From JANXLS01 sp035308565 (GTDB lineage Bacteria > Planctomycetota > SZUA-567 > H5-PLA8), in assembly GCA_035308565.1 (NCBI GenBank), contig DATGGK010000038.1:22069-86068 (forward strand): a stretch of DNA of 64,000 bases, in the 5' to 3' direction. Both the position numbers and the translations under genes were made by a program. Of this stretch, positions 28,917 to 39,800 are shown piece after piece. The stretch's first letter is position 1. Each line of letters begins with the position of its first letter. Under the pieces are notes generated by a model. The model was not told the origin of the DNA. It did not search any database and saw only the letters and a program-made list of their open reading frames with translations.

Positions 28917-30047
28917 ATGTTAAGCCGTTGTGCTGCAGTTATTGTTCTTGCCGCGTTTCTTTTTATTCACGCCAGCGCCGCCGAACCGGAGCTGCCGCCG
29001 AAATCGCTCGACGATCAGCTAAAATACCTCGAAGGCGCGCTCGCCGAGAGCTTGCGCACGCGCGATCTGGCGATGCTCGACATGACCGTCAAAGGATTCA
29101 AAGCCGCGAAACTTTCCCCGCCGGAACTTGAGCTTTTCGTTCTGCGCGCGGAACGCAATGCGGCGTGGTCCAACGCGGCGCCCGGTTATTTGCAATCCAC
29201 GCCCGTGCCGTGCCTCGAAGCGTGGGGCCAGCTTGCGCGCGCGAAATTGGGCGACGACCGCGCGCTGCCCGCGTTGCGCCAAATGAGCGCCGACTTACCG
29301 CCGGTGCCGGCGCCCGTTCCGGCGCTCGGCAAGATTCCCGCGCCGGAATATGTGGCGGCGAAAAAAGCTGTGGACGATTACGCCAGCCGCGCCGCGCGCA
29401 GGCAGTACGCCATCCTCGCGCTGGCGCTGCTCAACGAACCCGGCATCGCCGACAAAGCGCTTGCCGCGCTTCCGACGAAAGAGGACAACGGCAGCCAGGG
29501 CGTGAGCACTTGGCTGTACGGCCGCGATGTGTCGCCGGAAATGCTGGCGGTGCTCGCCGCCGATCCGCAGAACGGTCTCGACCGCCTCGCGGCGCGGCTT
29601 TCGGATCCCAAAATTGCGGTCAAAGAACAGGCGTACGAATTGTACGAGCTTTACAAACTCGCGTTCAATTCCGGCGGTGGCGCGCCCTCACCAGACGAAT
29701 CGTTTTCCGCGATGAGCGAGATTCGCCGCAAGCTGCCGAAGGAGACGCCGGCAAAACTCATCGCGGCGTACACGTCGATTTTGAAGCGCTACAGCGTGGA
29801 TACAAAACAGTCCTACGACCCGGTCGTTCAATTGCTGATGACGTTCGGCAGCGGCATTCCGCCGAAATCGATGCCGCCTGAAGGCATCGCCGCAGTCGAA
29901 GAATTCGCAGCGAAGATGCCGAAGGAAAGCAGTGCTCGCTACCGCCAGATGTTCGATAATCTGCTGCGCCGCCAGGGCAAGGAACCCGCGCCACAGCCAA
30001 AACCATCAACGCCTGTTAAACCGCCGAAGGCGCCGGACGAAAGATGA
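28917..30047 (+). CDS. Secreted alpha-helical protein of unknown function
   Basis: A 376-residue protein with a signal peptide ending SAAE. The rest is predicted mostly helical, possibly armadillo/TPR-like, with a Pro/Lys-rich C-terminus (PQPKPSTPVKPPKAP). No catalytic motif is recognised. The ATG is well supported by GAGGAGAGGA nine bases upstream. It follows the hydrolase gene after about 50 bases and precedes a short-chain dehydrogenase by nine bases, so all three may share a transcript. Confidence 0.75.
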   Translation: MLSRCAAVIVLAAFLFIHASAAEPELPPKSLDDQLKYLEGALAESLRTRDLAMLDMTVKGFKAAKLSPPELELFVLRAERNAAWSNAAPGYLQSTPVPCLEAWGQLARAKLGDDRALPALRQMSADLPPVPAPVPALGKIPAPEYVAAKKAVDDYASRAARRQYAILALALLNEPGIADKALAALPTKEDNGSQGVSTWLYGRDVSPEMLAVLAADPQNGLDRLAARLSDPKIAVKEQAYELYELYKLAFNSGGGAPSPDESFSAMSEIRRKLPKETPAKLIAAYTSILKRYSVDTKQSYDPVVQLLMTFGSGIPPKSMPPEGIAAVEEFAAKMPKESSARYRQMFDNLLRRQGKEPAPQPKPSTPVKPPKAPDER

Positions 30048-30056
30048 GGCTTCGCC

Positions 30057-30827
30057 ATGATCGTCTCGCTGAAAAACAAAATCGCAATTGTCACCGGCGC
30101 CGCGTCCGGAATCGGGCTGGCGATTGTCGAACAATTTCTCGACTCCGAAGCCAGCGGCGTGATCGCCGTCGATATTTCGCCGTCGCTCGACGACGCGCTG
30201 GCGCCGTGCAAAAATCAATATGGTGCGCGCCTTCAATCCGTGCACGGCGACGTGTCACAAGAATCCGCGGCGATCGCATTCACGCGTGCGGCGCTGGACC
30301 ATTTCGGGCGCATCGACATCCTCGTCAACAACGCCGGCACGCACTGCACCAAAGCGCTGCATGAACACACGCCCGACGAGTGGGACCGCGTGATGAACAT
30401 CAACGCGAAGTCTGTCTATTGGGCCGCGCGACACGTGATTCCGGTGATGGTCAAAAACGGCGGCGGCGTGATCCTCAATACCGGTTCGATTTCGGGCGTG
30501 ATTGGCATCCCCGGACAGGGCGCGTACGCGCCGTCGAAGGGCGCGCTGCACCAGCTCACGCGGCAGATGGCGATCGAATACGCGCCGCACAGGATTCGGG
30601 TCAATGCGGTCGGCTGCGGCACCGTCGATACGCCGCTGGTCCACAACGCCGCAAAAGACAGCGGCGACCCCGCGAAATTCTGGACGATGTTGCGCGACAA
30701 CCACCCCATCGGCCGCATCGCCACGCCCGATGAAATCGCGAGTTTTTTCACGTACCTCGCCAGCGATCACGCTAGTTTTTTCACGGGCGCGATTCTGATG
30801 CTCGATGGCGGATACTCGGCAAAGTGA
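30057..30827 (+). CDS. Short-chain dehydrogenase/reductase
   Basis: A 256-residue NAD(P)-dependent oxidoreductase of the classical SDR family. The cofactor loop is TGAASGIG, followed by NNAG, a Ser in NTGSISG and the active-site pair Tyr-Lys in YAPSK. AVDIS with an acidic residue at the end of the second strand favours NAD over NADP. The C-terminus FTGAILMLDGGYS is typical of sugar or alcohol dehydrogenases. It starts nine bases after the preceding gene, which suggests co-transcription. Specific substrate unknown. Confidence 0.92.
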   Translation: MIVSLKNKIAIVTGAASGIGLAIVEQFLDSEASGVIAVDISPSLDDALAPCKNQYGARLQSVHGDVSQESAAIAFTRAALDHFGRIDILVNNAGTHCTKALHEHTPDEWDRVMNINAKSVYWAARHVIPVMVKNGGGVILNTGSISGVIGIPGQGAYAPSKGALHQLTRQMAIEYAPHRIRVNAVGCGTVDTPLVHNAAKDSGDPAKFWTMLRDNHPIGRIATPDEIASFFTYLASDHASFFTGAILMLDGGYSAK

Positions 30828-30856
30828 CGAGCGCTGAGTCCTTAGTCTGCGGCGAT

Positions 30857-33800
30857 TTATCTTTTAAGCGCCCATTCCAGCATCAGCTTCAAATCAGCGT
30901 CGTCTTCAGTTTTCTCCGCGGATTCGATCGCGCTGCGCGAGGCGGGCGTGTTGATCCGCGCCAGCAGATGATATGCGCGCGCGCGGACAGTTTTCACTTT
31001 CGATTCCAGATCGCTTTTGAGCAACTCGAGCGCGTCGCTCCGTGCGGCGATCAAGTCGCCGGCGTAGCTTTGCATGGGCTGGTTTTCATCGTGGTAGATT
31101 TTCATCAAATAATCTTTCGCCGTGTCGGAGTCGGACGCGGCCAGCGCTTCCAGACCTGCGCGCTGTTCCATATAAATATTTGAATTGGCCAATTTCATAA
31201 TGTCGGCGAAATAGCGCTGATTGCCGGAAATGGCCAGCGCCTTCATCCAGCGCGCATCGACTTTGAACATGCCCAGCGCCGCTTTGCTCGCCGCCACGCA
31301 CGCGTCCTTGTCGCGCAGTTCGCCGAGCGCCTGCGCGGCCGCGGCTTTCACGTCGTCGTCGAAATCGTCGAGCAATTTCACGAGCAGATCGAGCGCCGAT
31401 TTTGCTTTGCGCTTGCCGAGCGACTCCGCCGCGTAATAGCGCACGAGCGAAGAGTCGTCGGAGAGTGCGGTGAGCAATTTCGCGCGCATCTGCGCGTCGT
31501 TGTACCAATCCGGTTTGCGCGAGAGAATCCACACGGCCGCAGCGCGCGTCGTGTTGTTGAGGCTCTCAAGCATCTGGCCCAGCACGGCGCCGTCGTCGGC
31601 GTTGAGCAGCGGTTCCAGAACATGCGTCAGGTCAAGCCAGGTGTAGCGGTCGGATTTGTCGAGCGCTTTGACGAGGCCGGGAATCGCGGCGCGCTCGCGG
31701 CGCAGCGACAGCGCGCGCGCAGCCGTCTCGCGAATGCGGGCTTCGGGCGAATCGTTGAGCAGTTTCAGCAGCGCGGCGTTGCCGTCGTCGCGCGCGCACA
31801 GCGCAATCAGCGCGGAACGCAGCAGGTTGTACACGGATTGCGGATCGTCGGCTTTGGGCGGCGCGTCAGGGTCGGGCGCATCGGTCTTCAGCGCGCCGTC
31901 CACGATCTCGTTCAAATACGCAAGACTGTCCGGCTCTTTGCTCGCCAAACCCAGGCACAGCACGCCAAGACGTTTCAGCGGATGAGTGGGAACGAGATCG
32001 GATGATTTGAGCCACGCGGCGATCGCTTTCACGCCATCCGTATTTGAGCCGGCCGACGAATTCGGCGCGGCGAGCGAGAGCAGTGAGAGCGCGCGTGCCA
32101 GCGGCGGTTCAGCGTCGTCCTTCGAGCTGAGGCGCTTGACCAGATCGGCGGTGAGCGCGGACGAACCCAGTGATCCAATCAAGCCGCGCGCGCGGTCGCG
32201 CAGGCGTCCCTGCGTGAGCATTTTTTTCCAGAACGCATCGTCGGCGCCGCGCTCCGCGATCAGCACGCCGAACGCTGCCTCGGAAATGTCGCTGTCCTCA
32301 GCCAGCGCCAGCGCTTCCAGTTTCGCCATGCGCGCACTGTCGTCGAGCGAACCGTACACGCGCAGGCGCGTTGCTTCGCCGGGGAAAATGGCGTACGGGT
32401 TCACGGGCGTGGTGACGAAGAGCGGTTTGAAAGTGTGGCGCGCGCCTTCCCACCAGCCTCGCAGATGACGGCGCGCCGTGTCTTGATCTTCCACCGGTTC
32501 GTGCAGGGACAAACCGAACGTGCGCGCGGTCAGCGTGTAGATATTTTTCGTGCAATCCTCCGGTTCGAATTGCCCGCGCGCGGCGCAGGCGTCGAGCATC
32601 GCGACGATGCCGTCGGGCTGCGAGAGCGCACCGACGGCGGACTCGGCTTCGCGGCGCAGCGACGCATCGCGTTCGGCGAGGTGCGCGCGGATCAGAGGCC
32701 ACAGAGCAGAGTTGAGTCGCGAACTTTTTGCGCAGAGCGCGGCCAGCGCTTCCAGCGCTGCGCGCCTGCCACTGGCACTGTCGCGGCCAAGGCGTTCGAC
32801 GAGGAACGGCGCGACCAGCGGCGTGTTCCACGCAGCCAAGTCGTCTTCACCGAAATTCGCGGAGGCTTTCGCGTTCAACAAAAACGGCGACGCCGAAACA
32901 ACCGCAATGCCGCCAGGCATGCCGCGCAGCGTGTCGAGGAATTTGTGACGGTCGTCGTAATTATCGGCTTGAGCCAGGCCGCGCGCGGCGGCTTCGGCGG
33001 CGTCGCGCCGTGCGTCTTCGTTGAACTTCGAGCCGGCATCCTTCCACCACGTTTGGAATTCGTCGATATCGCGCACAGGTTTAAGCGCCATGCGCCGCAA
33101 CAAAAGAAAAGCGTGGTCGCGGCTGTCGAAGAGACGGTCTTGGGCGAGCTCGATCAACGCCGGCACACTCTCCACCGGCGCCACGGCCATGCACGCATCC
33201 AGCGCCGCGCGAGAGAGCTTTTCACTGGGCGAATGCGCGATCTCGAGCAGCGTGCGCGCGACTTTGGGCGCGTCAATGAACGGGCCGCTCATTTGTGCGA
33301 GGTTGATCGCTTGAAGCGCCACGGATTCGGTCTTGGTTTGATCGGTGTCACTCAGCGCGCCGGTGCCATTTTTTGATGCCGCCGAATTCTTCCGGGTCCA
33401 TTCAAGCAGCGCGGGAATGGAATCGGCGTCGCGCAGCAGGGTCAGCGCGCGCGCGGCTTCGCGCGCGACGGTTTTTTTGTCGTCGGCCAGCAGCGAACGC
33501 AGCGCGCCAATCGCGGCGGGCGTGCCGATTTTTCCGAGCGCTTCGATGGAGCGCACGCGCAGCTTGAGCAGCTTGTCCTTTGACGCCTCGACTAATAAGG
33601 GGAGCGCCGATTCTTCGTGCAGCGAGCCGGCCATTTCAACGGCGATGTAGCGCGATTCAATTTCGCCCTGCTCCCATAGGCCGCGCAAATACGCGCCAGC
33701 GCGCGACGGCGTTTTTCCTGACGCGTTGCGTTCGATCAGCAGAGAGAGCCCTTCTTCCAGTGCGCCGGATTTCACAGGAAAACGCAGCGGCGGATCGCCG

Positions 33801-34294
33801 AACGCGACCATCACGCCATCCGAAGTGATCGCAAAGCGCGGTGCGGCGGGTGTCAGCGGCACGAAGACGCCGGGGCGTTCGGTCTTCGACAAAAACATGA
33901 CAACTTGCGTGCCCGCCTGCAAGCCGTGATGAACCGTGTCCCAATTGAAACTGTTGAAGCCTTCGAGTTCGATAAATTTCGGCGCTTCGCCGCGCAGCGT
34001 TTTTTTGACGAGCGCGACGGCACGGAACGGGCCGCCCGCGACGATTTCGACTTCGGCGATCACGTCGGACGCAAGAACCGACACATCAAAGCCGGGATCG
34101 GGCGGCGGTTCGATGTTCATGGCGCTGGCTGTGAATGTAAAGAACAGAAGTGCCGCCACGCAGGCACGCGCGTTCGTGTTTCGCGTGAGGTGTGGGAGGG
34201 GCTTCTTGTCGCTGCGCGGCCCACCCCGCTGGGTTGGGCCACCCACGGCGCGCGTTTGCGCGTCAAAAATTCGAGTGGCTGGATTTTTGATCAT
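30857..34294 (-). CDS. Large secreted HEAT-repeat protein
   Basis: A 1145-residue protein, third in a leftward operon. From about residue 190 to the end it is made of HEAT/PBS-lyase-type helical repeats (LKLRVRSIEALGKIGTPAAIGALRSLL; AAAAQALGELRDKDA), which usually mediate protein-protein contacts. The ATG at 34294 overlaps the stop of the upstream vWA gene (ATGA), so translation is coupled. The hydrophobic signal-like segment only begins near residue 45, after an odd Gly/Pro/Arg-rich stretch encoded by a palindrome, so the N-terminus may have been extended by a repeat insertion. Function is likely scaffolding; this is inference. Confidence 0.85.
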   Translation of the reverse strand: MIKNPATRIFDAQTRAVGGPTQRGGPRSDKKPLPHLTRNTNARACVAALLFFTFTASAMNIEPPPDPGFDVSVLASDVIAEVEIVAGGPFRAVALVKKTLRGEAPKFIELEGFNSFNWDTVHHGLQAGTQVVMFLSKTERPGVFVPLTPAAPRFAITSDGVMVAFGDPPLRFPVKSGALEEGLSLLIERNASGKTPSRAGAYLRGLWEQGEIESRYIAVEMAGSLHEESALPLLVEASKDKLLKLRVRSIEALGKIGTPAAIGALRSLLADDKKTVAREAARALTLLRDADSIPALLEWTRKNSAASKNGTGALSDTDQTKTESVALQAINLAQMSGPFIDAPKVARTLLEIAHSPSEKLSRAALDACMAVAPVESVPALIELAQDRLFDSRDHAFLLLRRMALKPVRDIDEFQTWWKDAGSKFNEDARRDAAEAAARGLAQADNYDDRHKFLDTLRGMPGGIAVVSASPFLLNAKASANFGEDDLAAWNTPLVAPFLVERLGRDSASGRRAALEALAALCAKSSRLNSALWPLIRAHLAERDASLRREAESAVGALSQPDGIVAMLDACAARGQFEPEDCTKNIYTLTARTFGLSLHEPVEDQDTARRHLRGWWEGARHTFKPLFVTTPVNPYAIFPGEATRLRVYGSLDDSARMAKLEALALAEDSDISEAAFGVLIAERGADDAFWKKMLTQGRLRDRARGLIGSLGSSALTADLVKRLSSKDDAEPPLARALSLLSLAAPNSSAGSNTDGVKAIAAWLKSSDLVPTHPLKRLGVLCLGLASKEPDSLAYLNEIVDGALKTDAPDPDAPPKADDPQSVYNLLRSALIALCARDDGNAALLKLLNDSPEARIRETAARALSLRRERAAIPGLVKALDKSDRYTWLDLTHVLEPLLNADDGAVLGQMLESLNNTTRAAAVWILSRKPDWYNDAQMRAKLLTALSDDSSLVRYYAAESLGKRKAKSALDLLVKLLDDFDDDVKAAAAQALGELRDKDACVAASKAALGMFKVDARWMKALAISGNQRYFADIMKLANSNIYMEQRAGLEALAASDSDTAKDYLMKIYHDENQPMQSYAGDLIAARSDALELLKSDLESKVKTVRARAYHLLARINTPASRSAIESAEKTEDDADLKLMLEWALKR
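34218..34240. repeat. Palindrome in the N-terminal codons of the HEAT-repeat gene
   Basis: GGCCCACCC and GGGTTGGGCC form a near-perfect hairpin with a CGCT loop. It is translated as a Gly/Pro/Arg-rich stretch ahead of the signal-like segment. Confidence 0.6.
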
Positions 34295-36747
34295 GGCATT
34301 CCGCTCCGTTTGCGCAGAAACCATTCGCCGCAGAACAGCGCGACGATCAGGACAAAAATCCAGGGGCGGTCCCAGAGGTCGCTGTCGCGGTGCGTGATGA
34401 TCGGGTGGGTGGCTTCTTGCAGATTCTTGGGAAGCTCGGCGATTTTCTCGATCGGAAAATACTTTCCGCCGCTTTTTTCGGCGAGCATTTTGAGCAGCTC
34501 AACGTTCTGACCGGTCTGGCGCAACTCAGCCGTGGCGGGGCGGACTTGCAGAATGGCTTTGTCGCGGCCGAGTTCTTCCTTACCGAGCTTCGCGACGGCT
34601 TCGATTTCGTAGCGCCCGACGCCGCCGAGGTCCAGCTTGCGGAAATACATGCCGGGGTCTTCGATCTTGGCAAAGGCGTTGACCGTCTGCGATTTTCCGT
34701 CGGGGCCGGTGAGCGTCAGTTTCACTTCGGCTTCGGTAGTCGGATCGAGGTCCTGGTTGAGCACCTTCACGTACACATCGGGGACTTCGCCGCGTCCGTA
34801 CACGAGACGATCGGTCTCGATGTTCACAAGTTGGTTCGGCGCTTTCATGCGGTATTCGGCGAGCCAGCGCACGGCGTTTTTCCAGAAATTCTTATAGTAC
34901 AAATTGCGGTTCTGCAAATCCGTCTCGCCGGGCGGGCCCCACGAATCTTCCCATTCGGTGCCCCAGCTTCCGGTCGTGTCGGTGGTGAAGGCCATCGAGC
35001 GGCCGGCACCGTATTGCTGAGCTGCGAGCAGGATTGCAGGGCCGTAAATTGTGTCGTATTGGTCGTCGGCGACGACGGCAAGGGGAATCACGGTGGGTTT
35101 GGGACGAGTCGTCTTGGAAAAGCCATGAAAAATCGGCAAGCGATCCCAGGCCTTGCGCGATTTCTCCTCGTCTTTGCTCGAATCCACCAGCAAGAGCGGG
35201 TGCGGCGTGCCATTGGCACCGGCGTGCCACGCTTCTTCCGGAATCTTCCATCGGAAATCTTCATGGTCCACGTGATCATCGTTCGCGTTCATTTCAACGG
35301 GAAGCATACGGTCGATGATAGTCCCGGCGTATTTGCCTTCGCCGAACGCATCGTAGCCGCCGACCATGGCGAAGCCGCCACCGTGCTTGCCCACGAAATC
35401 GACCTGCGCCTGAATCTGCTCTTCGGTGAAAAAATCATACGGAATGTCGGAACTGATGATCACGTCGTATTGATAAAGCTCCTTCTTCGTCTTCGGAAAA
35501 CCTTCCTTAACGTCTTTAATGTCGTCAATCGGATTGTTCGGATCCGGCGTCCAGTTTTTGTTTTTGGCAAGAAAATCCATTTCGATGTCGCCGTCTTCCT
35601 CGACAGCCCTCTGGAGAAATTGGTGTTCCCACCAGTGCTGCATCGGATGGCTGTAGTACATGCCTTCGGATTTGCTGTCGTAAACTTTGTGGATGAACAT
35701 GCTGCCTTCCATGTAGAGCACTTTCAATTTGCGCGAAAAGGCGACGAAGCCGAAGCCCATGGTGTTGTTGGCGATCACCAATTCGCCGGGGAACGGCTCG
35801 ACGGTCGCTTCGTATTCGAGGAAGCCTTGCGCGTCCGAGGGCGGTTTGACGGCGTCGAAGAGCGCGGTCCCCAAGCCATTTTTCAATTCGACATCCTGCG
35901 TGTATTGAACCTGGCCGTTGCGCGAGATCGTGACTTTGTGCTTGCCATCGGGCAGGCCGGTCGCGCGCACGTCCACGGCGATGCGCGCGAGCGTGTCCTT
36001 GCTGACGACGCGGTTGCAGCGCACTTGCGTGATCGCAAGGTCCTGCTGGTCGAGCGCGCCGACTCCGACCGTGTAGATGGGAATGCCGAGGCGTTTATAT
36101 TGAGCGGCGACGCGCTCGATTTCGCCGCGCGCGGTGTCCGCGCCGTCGGTGACGACGATCAGCCCGCCGGCGTCGGGGCCTTTGAGACGCGCGAGCGATT
36201 CGCTCAGCGCGCGCGCGATGTCGGTGCTTTCGCCGAGAGCTTTGAGATCGCCGCTGAAAACCGCGACGTCATAGGCGCTGTTCTGCGGCATCATGCGCGA
36301 CGCGCCGCTGAAGGCTTCCATCTGCACGGCGAAACTTTTGGTCAGCGCGGGAAGCAGTGCGTCGCGGTCCGGCGGGACGGGCTCGCGCGCGTCCGCGGAT
36401 TTCGCCAGCGCCAGTTCGCCGGCCAGCGCCGATTTGACGCGCTCCATGCGCGAGGGGCCTTTGCGCGCATCGGCGAAGGACATGCTTTCGCTGTCGTCGA
36501 TAAGCACGGTCAGGCGGCTCTTTTTGTCTTCAGACGAGAATTGGCGCTGAATCGGATCGAGCAGGCACAAGAGCAGCAGCGTCCACGCGGCGATGCGCAT
36601 CCATTTAAGCAGCTTCAAGCGCGCGGGCTTGACTTCCGTCGCGCGGCGGCGATAGCCGCGCAGCGTAAAGTAGCCTGTGCCCGCGCCCAGCAGGACAATC
36701 GACCACCAGGGCCAGGGAGTACCGAGTAAGAGGGGGAATTGATCCAT
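34291..36747 (-). CDS. Membrane protein with vWA and glutamine-amidotransferase-like domains
   Basis: An 818-residue protein with two N-terminal membrane helices (about 13-30 and 48-65) and one near the C-terminus (about 795-812). A von Willebrand A domain follows the first pair; its metal site motif is DDSESMS near residue 85 and the second half is GLIVVTDGAD. Downstream is a class I glutamine amidotransferase-like region (YDVIISSDIPYDFF; GGGFAMVGGYDAFGEG) that lacks an evident catalytic Cys. Such vWA proteins in this group lie beside MoxR/DUF58 genes, but none is present here. It overlaps the HEAT-repeat gene by four bases and is probably envelope-associated. Confidence 0.87.
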   Translation of the reverse strand: MDQFPLLLGTPWPWWSIVLLGAGTGYFTLRGYRRRATEVKPARLKLLKWMRIAAWTLLLLCLLDPIQRQFSSEDKKSRLTVLIDDSESMSFADARKGPSRMERVKSALAGELALAKSADAREPVPPDRDALLPALTKSFAVQMEAFSGASRMMPQNSAYDVAVFSGDLKALGESTDIARALSESLARLKGPDAGGLIVVTDGADTARGEIERVAAQYKRLGIPIYTVGVGALDQQDLAITQVRCNRVVSKDTLARIAVDVRATGLPDGKHKVTISRNGQVQYTQDVELKNGLGTALFDAVKPPSDAQGFLEYEATVEPFPGELVIANNTMGFGFVAFSRKLKVLYMEGSMFIHKVYDSKSEGMYYSHPMQHWWEHQFLQRAVEEDGDIEMDFLAKNKNWTPDPNNPIDDIKDVKEGFPKTKKELYQYDVIISSDIPYDFFTEEQIQAQVDFVGKHGGGFAMVGGYDAFGEGKYAGTIIDRMLPVEMNANDDHVDHEDFRWKIPEEAWHAGANGTPHPLLLVDSSKDEEKSRKAWDRLPIFHGFSKTTRPKPTVIPLAVVADDQYDTIYGPAILLAAQQYGAGRSMAFTTDTTGSWGTEWEDSWGPPGETDLQNRNLYYKNFWKNAVRWLAEYRMKAPNQLVNIETDRLVYGRGEVPDVYVKVLNQDLDPTTEAEVKLTLTGPDGKSQTVNAFAKIEDPGMYFRKLDLGGVGRYEIEAVAKLGKEELGRDKAILQVRPATAELRQTGQNVELLKMLAEKSGGKYFPIEKIAELPKNLQEATHPIITHRDSDLWDRPWIFVLIVALFCGEWFLRKRSGMP

Positions 36748-36757
36748 GAAACTGCCT

Positions 36758-36886
36758 ATTTGTCATTTGTCATTGGGCATTTGTCATTTGGCATTTTTAA
36801 TCGAGTTGCGCCAAATAACAAATGGAGAGCGTGCGCGGCGGTTCAATGACAAATGACAAATGACAAATCAAAAATGACAAATGGTC
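36758..36886. repeat. Inverted heptamer arrays (TTTGTCA / TGACAAA)
   Basis: Left arm 36758-36797 repeats TTTGTCA-like units; right arm 36846-36886 repeats TGACAAA. It fills most of the gap between the coiled-coil gene stop and the vWA start and could form a long hairpin in the operon message. Confidence 0.85.
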
Positions 36887-36891
36887 AGTTG

Positions 36892-39800
36892 CTACTTCCG
36901 TTCTTCTTCGTTGTCCTTTGAAAGCGCCTCGTAATATTTCTCGACCAGCACGCGGTAGTCGCGCGGCGCTTCTTCGGTTTCGTCGGATTTGATCGGGCGC
37001 GCTTTCAGCAAGCGTTCCTGGCGTTCGAGCGCGCCTTGAGCGATGTCGTCCATGTTGCGGCGGATGTGTTCAAAGTTTGCGCCGCCCATGTTTTTCTGGC
37101 CGAGCTGCGGCGGGCCTTCGGGCTTGGAGGAATTGTTTTCGTTTTTCTGCGCCGCTTGCTCCATCGCGCCCATCGCCTCTTTCATTTTCAAGCGTTCTGG
37201 CGCGTTGGGTTCGAGGCGCTCAAGCTTCAACTTCAGCTTTTCCATCTGCTGCTTGAGCTGCTCCTTGCGTTCCTCAGCGAGCTTCTTCGCGGCCTCGGAA
37301 TTTTCCTGTGCCTGCGGCTGTTCATTCTTCGCTTCAGTTTTGCGATTCGGATCGGGCTTCGTCGGGTCGTTGGCTTTGGTCGCATCCTTTGGATCGCCCT
37401 GCTTGTTCGCCTGCGACGGATTGTTCGATTGATTGTTGGCCTGCTGATTCTGCGAATTCTGCTGAGGATTGTTGGCCTGCTGATTCTTCTGGTTCTCATT
37501 CTTTTGATCCGAATTCTTCTGATCGTTGGGCTTCGCGTTCGGATCGTTCTTTTCGAGCGCCTTTGCGGTTTCGGCGGCTTGGCGCGCGGCCTCTTCCATC
37601 GCCTTGAGGCGCTCAAGCTGCGAGTTGCGTGCTTCCGCGGCGAAGTCGTCGATCTGCTTGTCCACCTTGTTGAGCGTCTGGATGAAATCCTCGCCCTTCT
37701 TCGCGGCTTCGGTCGGCGTCTTCGCGCTGGTTTGGTCGTCGGGTTTCTTGTCGGTGCCGAAGCGCTTCATGTCGCCGGCGTTCTTTTCCATGTTCTTGGG
37801 CAATTCAGTTTTCTGCGTCAAATCGCGCGCTTCGGCCGCGGCCTGGCTCGCAGCCGGGTTGGCGTCTTTGGCCATTTCCTTCAAACCTTCGAGCGCTTGA
37901 TCGAGCTTGCGCGCGTCGCGCGCGGCTTGATCCTGTTTGTTCGCGGCCTCGTCGCGCTTGGCGGCTTCGGGCTGGTCGAGTTTGGCGCCGGCCGGCTTGT
38001 CGGGGACGTCCTTGATAGCGTTGTTGGCTTTCTCCTGATTTTCCTTCGCGGCGTTGGCGAGGGCCTTGGCTTCCTTGGCTTTTTCTTCCATGGTTTTGCC
38101 CGCGGCGCGTTCGTAATCGGCGACCGCCTGATTCAGCGCTTGCTCGGTTTTTTCCGCGGCGGACTTCGCGGTGGAATCGTTGCGTTCGCGCATCGCCTGC
38201 GCGGCTTGGTCGGCTTGCTTGGCGGCGTGTTCCAGGATGTTCTTCGCGTCGTCGTGCAGATTCTGATGGCGCAACGTCTGGAGCTTGGTGGAGGCGTCGG
38301 CCAGTTCGCGCGCGGCGTCGCCCACTTTGTCCTGGCGGTTGGGAAGGTCGGGCGCGTTGTGTTTGTCTTTGTCGGCGAGGTCCTTGCCGATGTCGCCTTG
38401 TTCTTTCTGCGCGGCTTGGAGCTTTTTCATGGCGGCGGCCATCTGTTTCATGTCGCCGGCGTCAGTGTTCTGTTTGGCTTGCTGAAGTTTTTCGGCAAGC
38501 TGCTGCAGCGCTTTCTCGGCGTTCTTCGCTTCGCGCGCGGCTTCGTCCTGCTTGCCCGAACTCATCGCCTGCGCGGCTTTGTCGGCCGCCTGATTCGCAG
38601 GAGAATTTTCGTTGCTCTGCCGCTTGGCCTGTTCGATGTCGTTTGCGCCGCCCAAGCCCTCCTCTTGGGCTTTGTCGCCAAGACTCTTCAGCGTTTCGTT
38701 GAGCGCGGCGAGATCATTTTTGACGTCGGCCTGCTTCGCCGCCTGCTCGCGCATCGTTTGTTCGGCGCTGGGCTGGCCTCCCTGACCTTGTTGTTGAGCG
38801 GTCTGCTCACCCTTCTTGGACTCGCCGCCCTGTTGTTGAGCGCTCTGTTGCTCGCCCTTCTTGGGTTCGCCGCCTTGCTGCTGCGCGGATTGCTGTTCGC
38901 CTTTTTGTGGCTGCTGGCCGTTTTGCTGCTGAGCGCTCTGTTTTTCGCCGCTCTTTTGCTCGCCGTTTTGCTGCTGTTCGTTTTTGGCGGATTGCGGCTG
39001 GCCTTCCTTCTTTTCAGCATTCTGCTCGTTCTTCTGCTGGCCTTTTTGCTGCTCGTTTTGAGCCTGCTGCATTTTTTCGGCGATATCCTGCTGGCGGTTG
39101 GCGAGTTCCTCGGCTTGCTTCTGAGCGTTGTCCAATTGTTGGCGCGTTTGTTTTTGCAGCGCTTGCTCCAGCGCGCGCTTGGCTTCGCGGCTGTTCTGTT
39201 GCGCCTGACGGTTTTGGTCTTTCGCATTCTCCAGACTGCGCGGCTGGTTGGGCTGCTTAAGTTCGTTTTGAGCCTGCTTGGCTTTGTCCGCGGCCTGCTG
39301 CATTTTGTCCTGAGCGGGCTTCAGATCGTCGTTGCGATCAGCCAAATCTTCAAGCTTGCGCGCGCGATCCTCGGCCTCCTTGGCGAGCTTCTCGGCGGCG
39401 TCTTCAGCCTTCTTCTGCAATTCGCGCTTCTGTTCTTCCTGCTGCTTGCGCTCTTCGGATTGCGGGTCGCCCTGCGGCGGCTGCTGTTTCTTCTCGTTGA
39501 GTTCCTCAAGCTGCCGGTCGAGTTCCTTCTGGCGCTCCATCATCGGCGGCATCTGCGTCAGTTGCTCTTTGGCCTGCTGCTGGTCCTGTTGCTGTTGCTC
39601 CTGATCCTTCTTCTGATTCTTCTTCGAATTTTTGTTCATTGCCATCTTGAAGCGCGGGTCGCCTTCCTTGTCGGAGAGCAACAGGCGGCGCGTTTCGCTC
39701 AAGTGCCGCAGCGCTTCGTTCATCGGCTTGACGGCGGCGGGCGTGTCGGGCTTCTTCAATTCGGCTTCGGCCAGCGCCATCTTCACGATGGCGTCTTCCA

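Noticed and set aside
34390..36729. A 779-codon open frame on the plus strand opposite the vWA gene
   Set aside because: It follows from the high GC of the minus-strand gene, which has clear domains; the plus-strand frame has none.
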